The notes below the pieces were generated by a model. That model was not told the DNA's origin and did no database searches. It saw only the letters and a program-made list of their open reading frames with translations. The position numbers and the translations under genes were made by a program. Shown in pieces: positions 5,893 through 6,685 of a stretch of DNA of 6,685 bases. The number at the start of each line of letters is the position of its first letter. The first letter of the stretch is position 1. Origin of the DNA: Gemmatimonadaceae bacterium (lineage in GTDB: Bacteria; Gemmatimonadota; Gemmatimonadetes; Gemmatimonadales; Gemmatimonadaceae); assembly GCA_013816695.1 (NCBI GenBank), contig JACDDZ010000092.1, forward strand, positions 1 to 6,685. Direction: 5' to 3'.

Positions 5893-6685
5893 ATGACAAC
5901 GCCAGTGACGGGTTCGATCCCGGTAGTATCGACATTTGACTATCGGACCGTTCTGACGCAGATGATCCAGCGGAACGCCTCCGACCTGCACCTCAAGGTT
6001 GGCCGCCCGCCGGCGCTTAGAATCGATGGAGAGCTTGTAGCGCTCGAAATGCCGCCTATGCGTCCCGAGGATCTTCGCTTCATCGCAGAGCAGGCGATGG
6101 CGCCAAAGAATCTCAAGGAATTCTCGGAGGCGAAAGAGTCGGACTTTGCGCTCAGCGTCCCGGGTGTCGGGAGGTTCCGCGTCAACGCGTACCAGCAGCG
6201 GGGAACCATCGCATACGCGTTTCGAGTTGTTCCATTCCAGGCCCGCACGATTGCCGAGCTGAATCTCCCGACGGTTGTGGAGAAGATCTCGATGCTCCCG
6301 CGCGGTCTCGTTCTCGTAACTGGAATTACCGGTTCAGGAAAATCGACTGCACTCGCGTCGATGATCCACTACATCAACCAGAACCGGCAGGCAAATGTCA
6401 TCACGATCGAAGATCCGATCGAATTCCTGCATCGCGACATCAAGTCGCATATCAACCAGCGTGAGGTCGGAACCGACACAGGGAGTTTCGGGCAGGCAAT
6501 GCGTCGCGTTCTTCGCCAGGATCCGGACATCATCCTGATCGGCGAAATCCGCGATCTCGACACGCTCGACACTGCCATGAAAGCGGCAGATACAGGGCAC
6601 CTCGTTTTTTCCACCCTGCACACTACCGATGCCACGCAAACGATCAATCGCGTAATGTCATTCTATCCGCCGCACCAGCAGACAG
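5893..6685 (+). CDS. pilT: Type IV pilus retraction ATPase PilT (3' end outside window)
   Basis: A hexameric cytoplasmic ATPase that powers depolymerisation of type IV pili, giving twitching motility. The 264 codons present cover roughly the first three quarters of a protein that usually has about 340-370 residues. The N-terminal PAS-like domain contains ASDLHLKVGRPPALRIDGEL (29-48). The RecA-like core has Walker A GITGSGKST (144-152), the Asp box TIEDPIEF (171-178), Walker B RQDPDIILIGEIRD (208-221, Glu218) and the His box AADTGHLVFSTLHT (231-244, His236 and His243). The short N-terminal domain and the wording of these boxes favour PilT over the larger PilB. The diagnostic AIRNLVRE motif would lie past the edge, so PilU is not strictly excluded. 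The ATG is one base after the accB stop without a clear Shine-Dalgarno, suggesting translational coupling. The frame is open to the end with no damage. Confidence 0.93.
   Translation, partial: MTTPVTGSIPVVSTFDYRTVLTQMIQRNASDLHLKVGRPPALRIDGELVALEMPPMRPEDLRFIAEQAMAPKNLKEFSEAKESDFALSVPGVGRFRVNAYQQRGTIAYAFRVVPFQARTIAELNLPTVVEKISMLPRGLVLVTGITGSGKSTALASMIHYINQNRQANVITIEDPIEFLHRDIKSHINQREVGTDTGSFGQAMRRVLRQDPDIILIGEIRDLDTLDTAMKAADTGHLVFSTLHTTDATQTINRVMSFYPPHQQT

Larger units (their letters stand above)
2174..6685 (+). other. Apparent five-gene operon: TPR, aroQ, pepP, accB, pilT
   Basis: Five same-strand genes follow with junctions of a 4-base overlap, an 11-base overlap, a 16-base gap and a 1-base gap. 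No terminator hairpin or internal promoter stands out between them, and strong Shine-Dalgarno sites are lacking at the internal starts. This suggests a single transcript with coupled translation, continuing past the right edge. The transcript itself is an inference from spacing. Confidence 0.75.

Overview
The window reads as an ordinary chromosomal segment of a GC-rich Gram-negative bacterium. It has an inner-membrane-anchored periplasmic chaperone of the PpiD type, a type IV pilus retraction ATPase, and GTG and TTG starts. The gene content and style recall Gemmatimonadota or a neighbouring deep phylum. That placement is an inference from memory of such proteins, not something the sequence proves. 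There are no rRNA or tRNA genes, insertion sequences, CRISPR arrays or phage genes.

Layout. Bases 1-94 lie beyond the end of ppiD and hold at most the first 19 codons of another minus-strand gene. Bases 95-1924 (minus) encode a 609-residue PpiD/SurA-like peptidyl-prolyl isomerase with a GTG start set by a clear Shine-Dalgarno. Bases 1925-2173 are a divergent intergenic region. It carries a hairpin in the presumed ppiD leader, a tandem array of five imperfect 7-bp repeats, a 12-bp palindrome and a weak promoter candidate close to the next start. From 2174 to the right edge, five plus-strand genes are packed as one apparent operon: a TPR protein (2174-3877), aroQ (3874-4314), an M24B Xaa-Pro peptidase (4304-5392), accB (5409-5891) and pilT (5893 to the edge, partial). 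Junctions are a 4-base overlap, an 11-base overlap, a 16-base gap and a 1-base gap.

How the genes relate. AroQ (shikimate pathway), the Xaa-Pro peptidase and AccB (biotin carrier of acetyl-CoA carboxylase) form a cluster known from many bacteria, where efp usually sits between the peptidase and accB, and accC follows accB. Here efp is missing from that place and pilT occupies the accC position. The TPR protein at the head is probably a scaffold. Its long acidic linker carries three copies of a short motif, R-[ST]-x-E-[FY]-[ST]-[LI].

I did not find a clearly new biological system. The least explained items are the heptad array before the operon, the triplicated linker motif in the TPR protein, the accB-pilT junction, and the repeated parvulin-like halves in the PpiD homologue.
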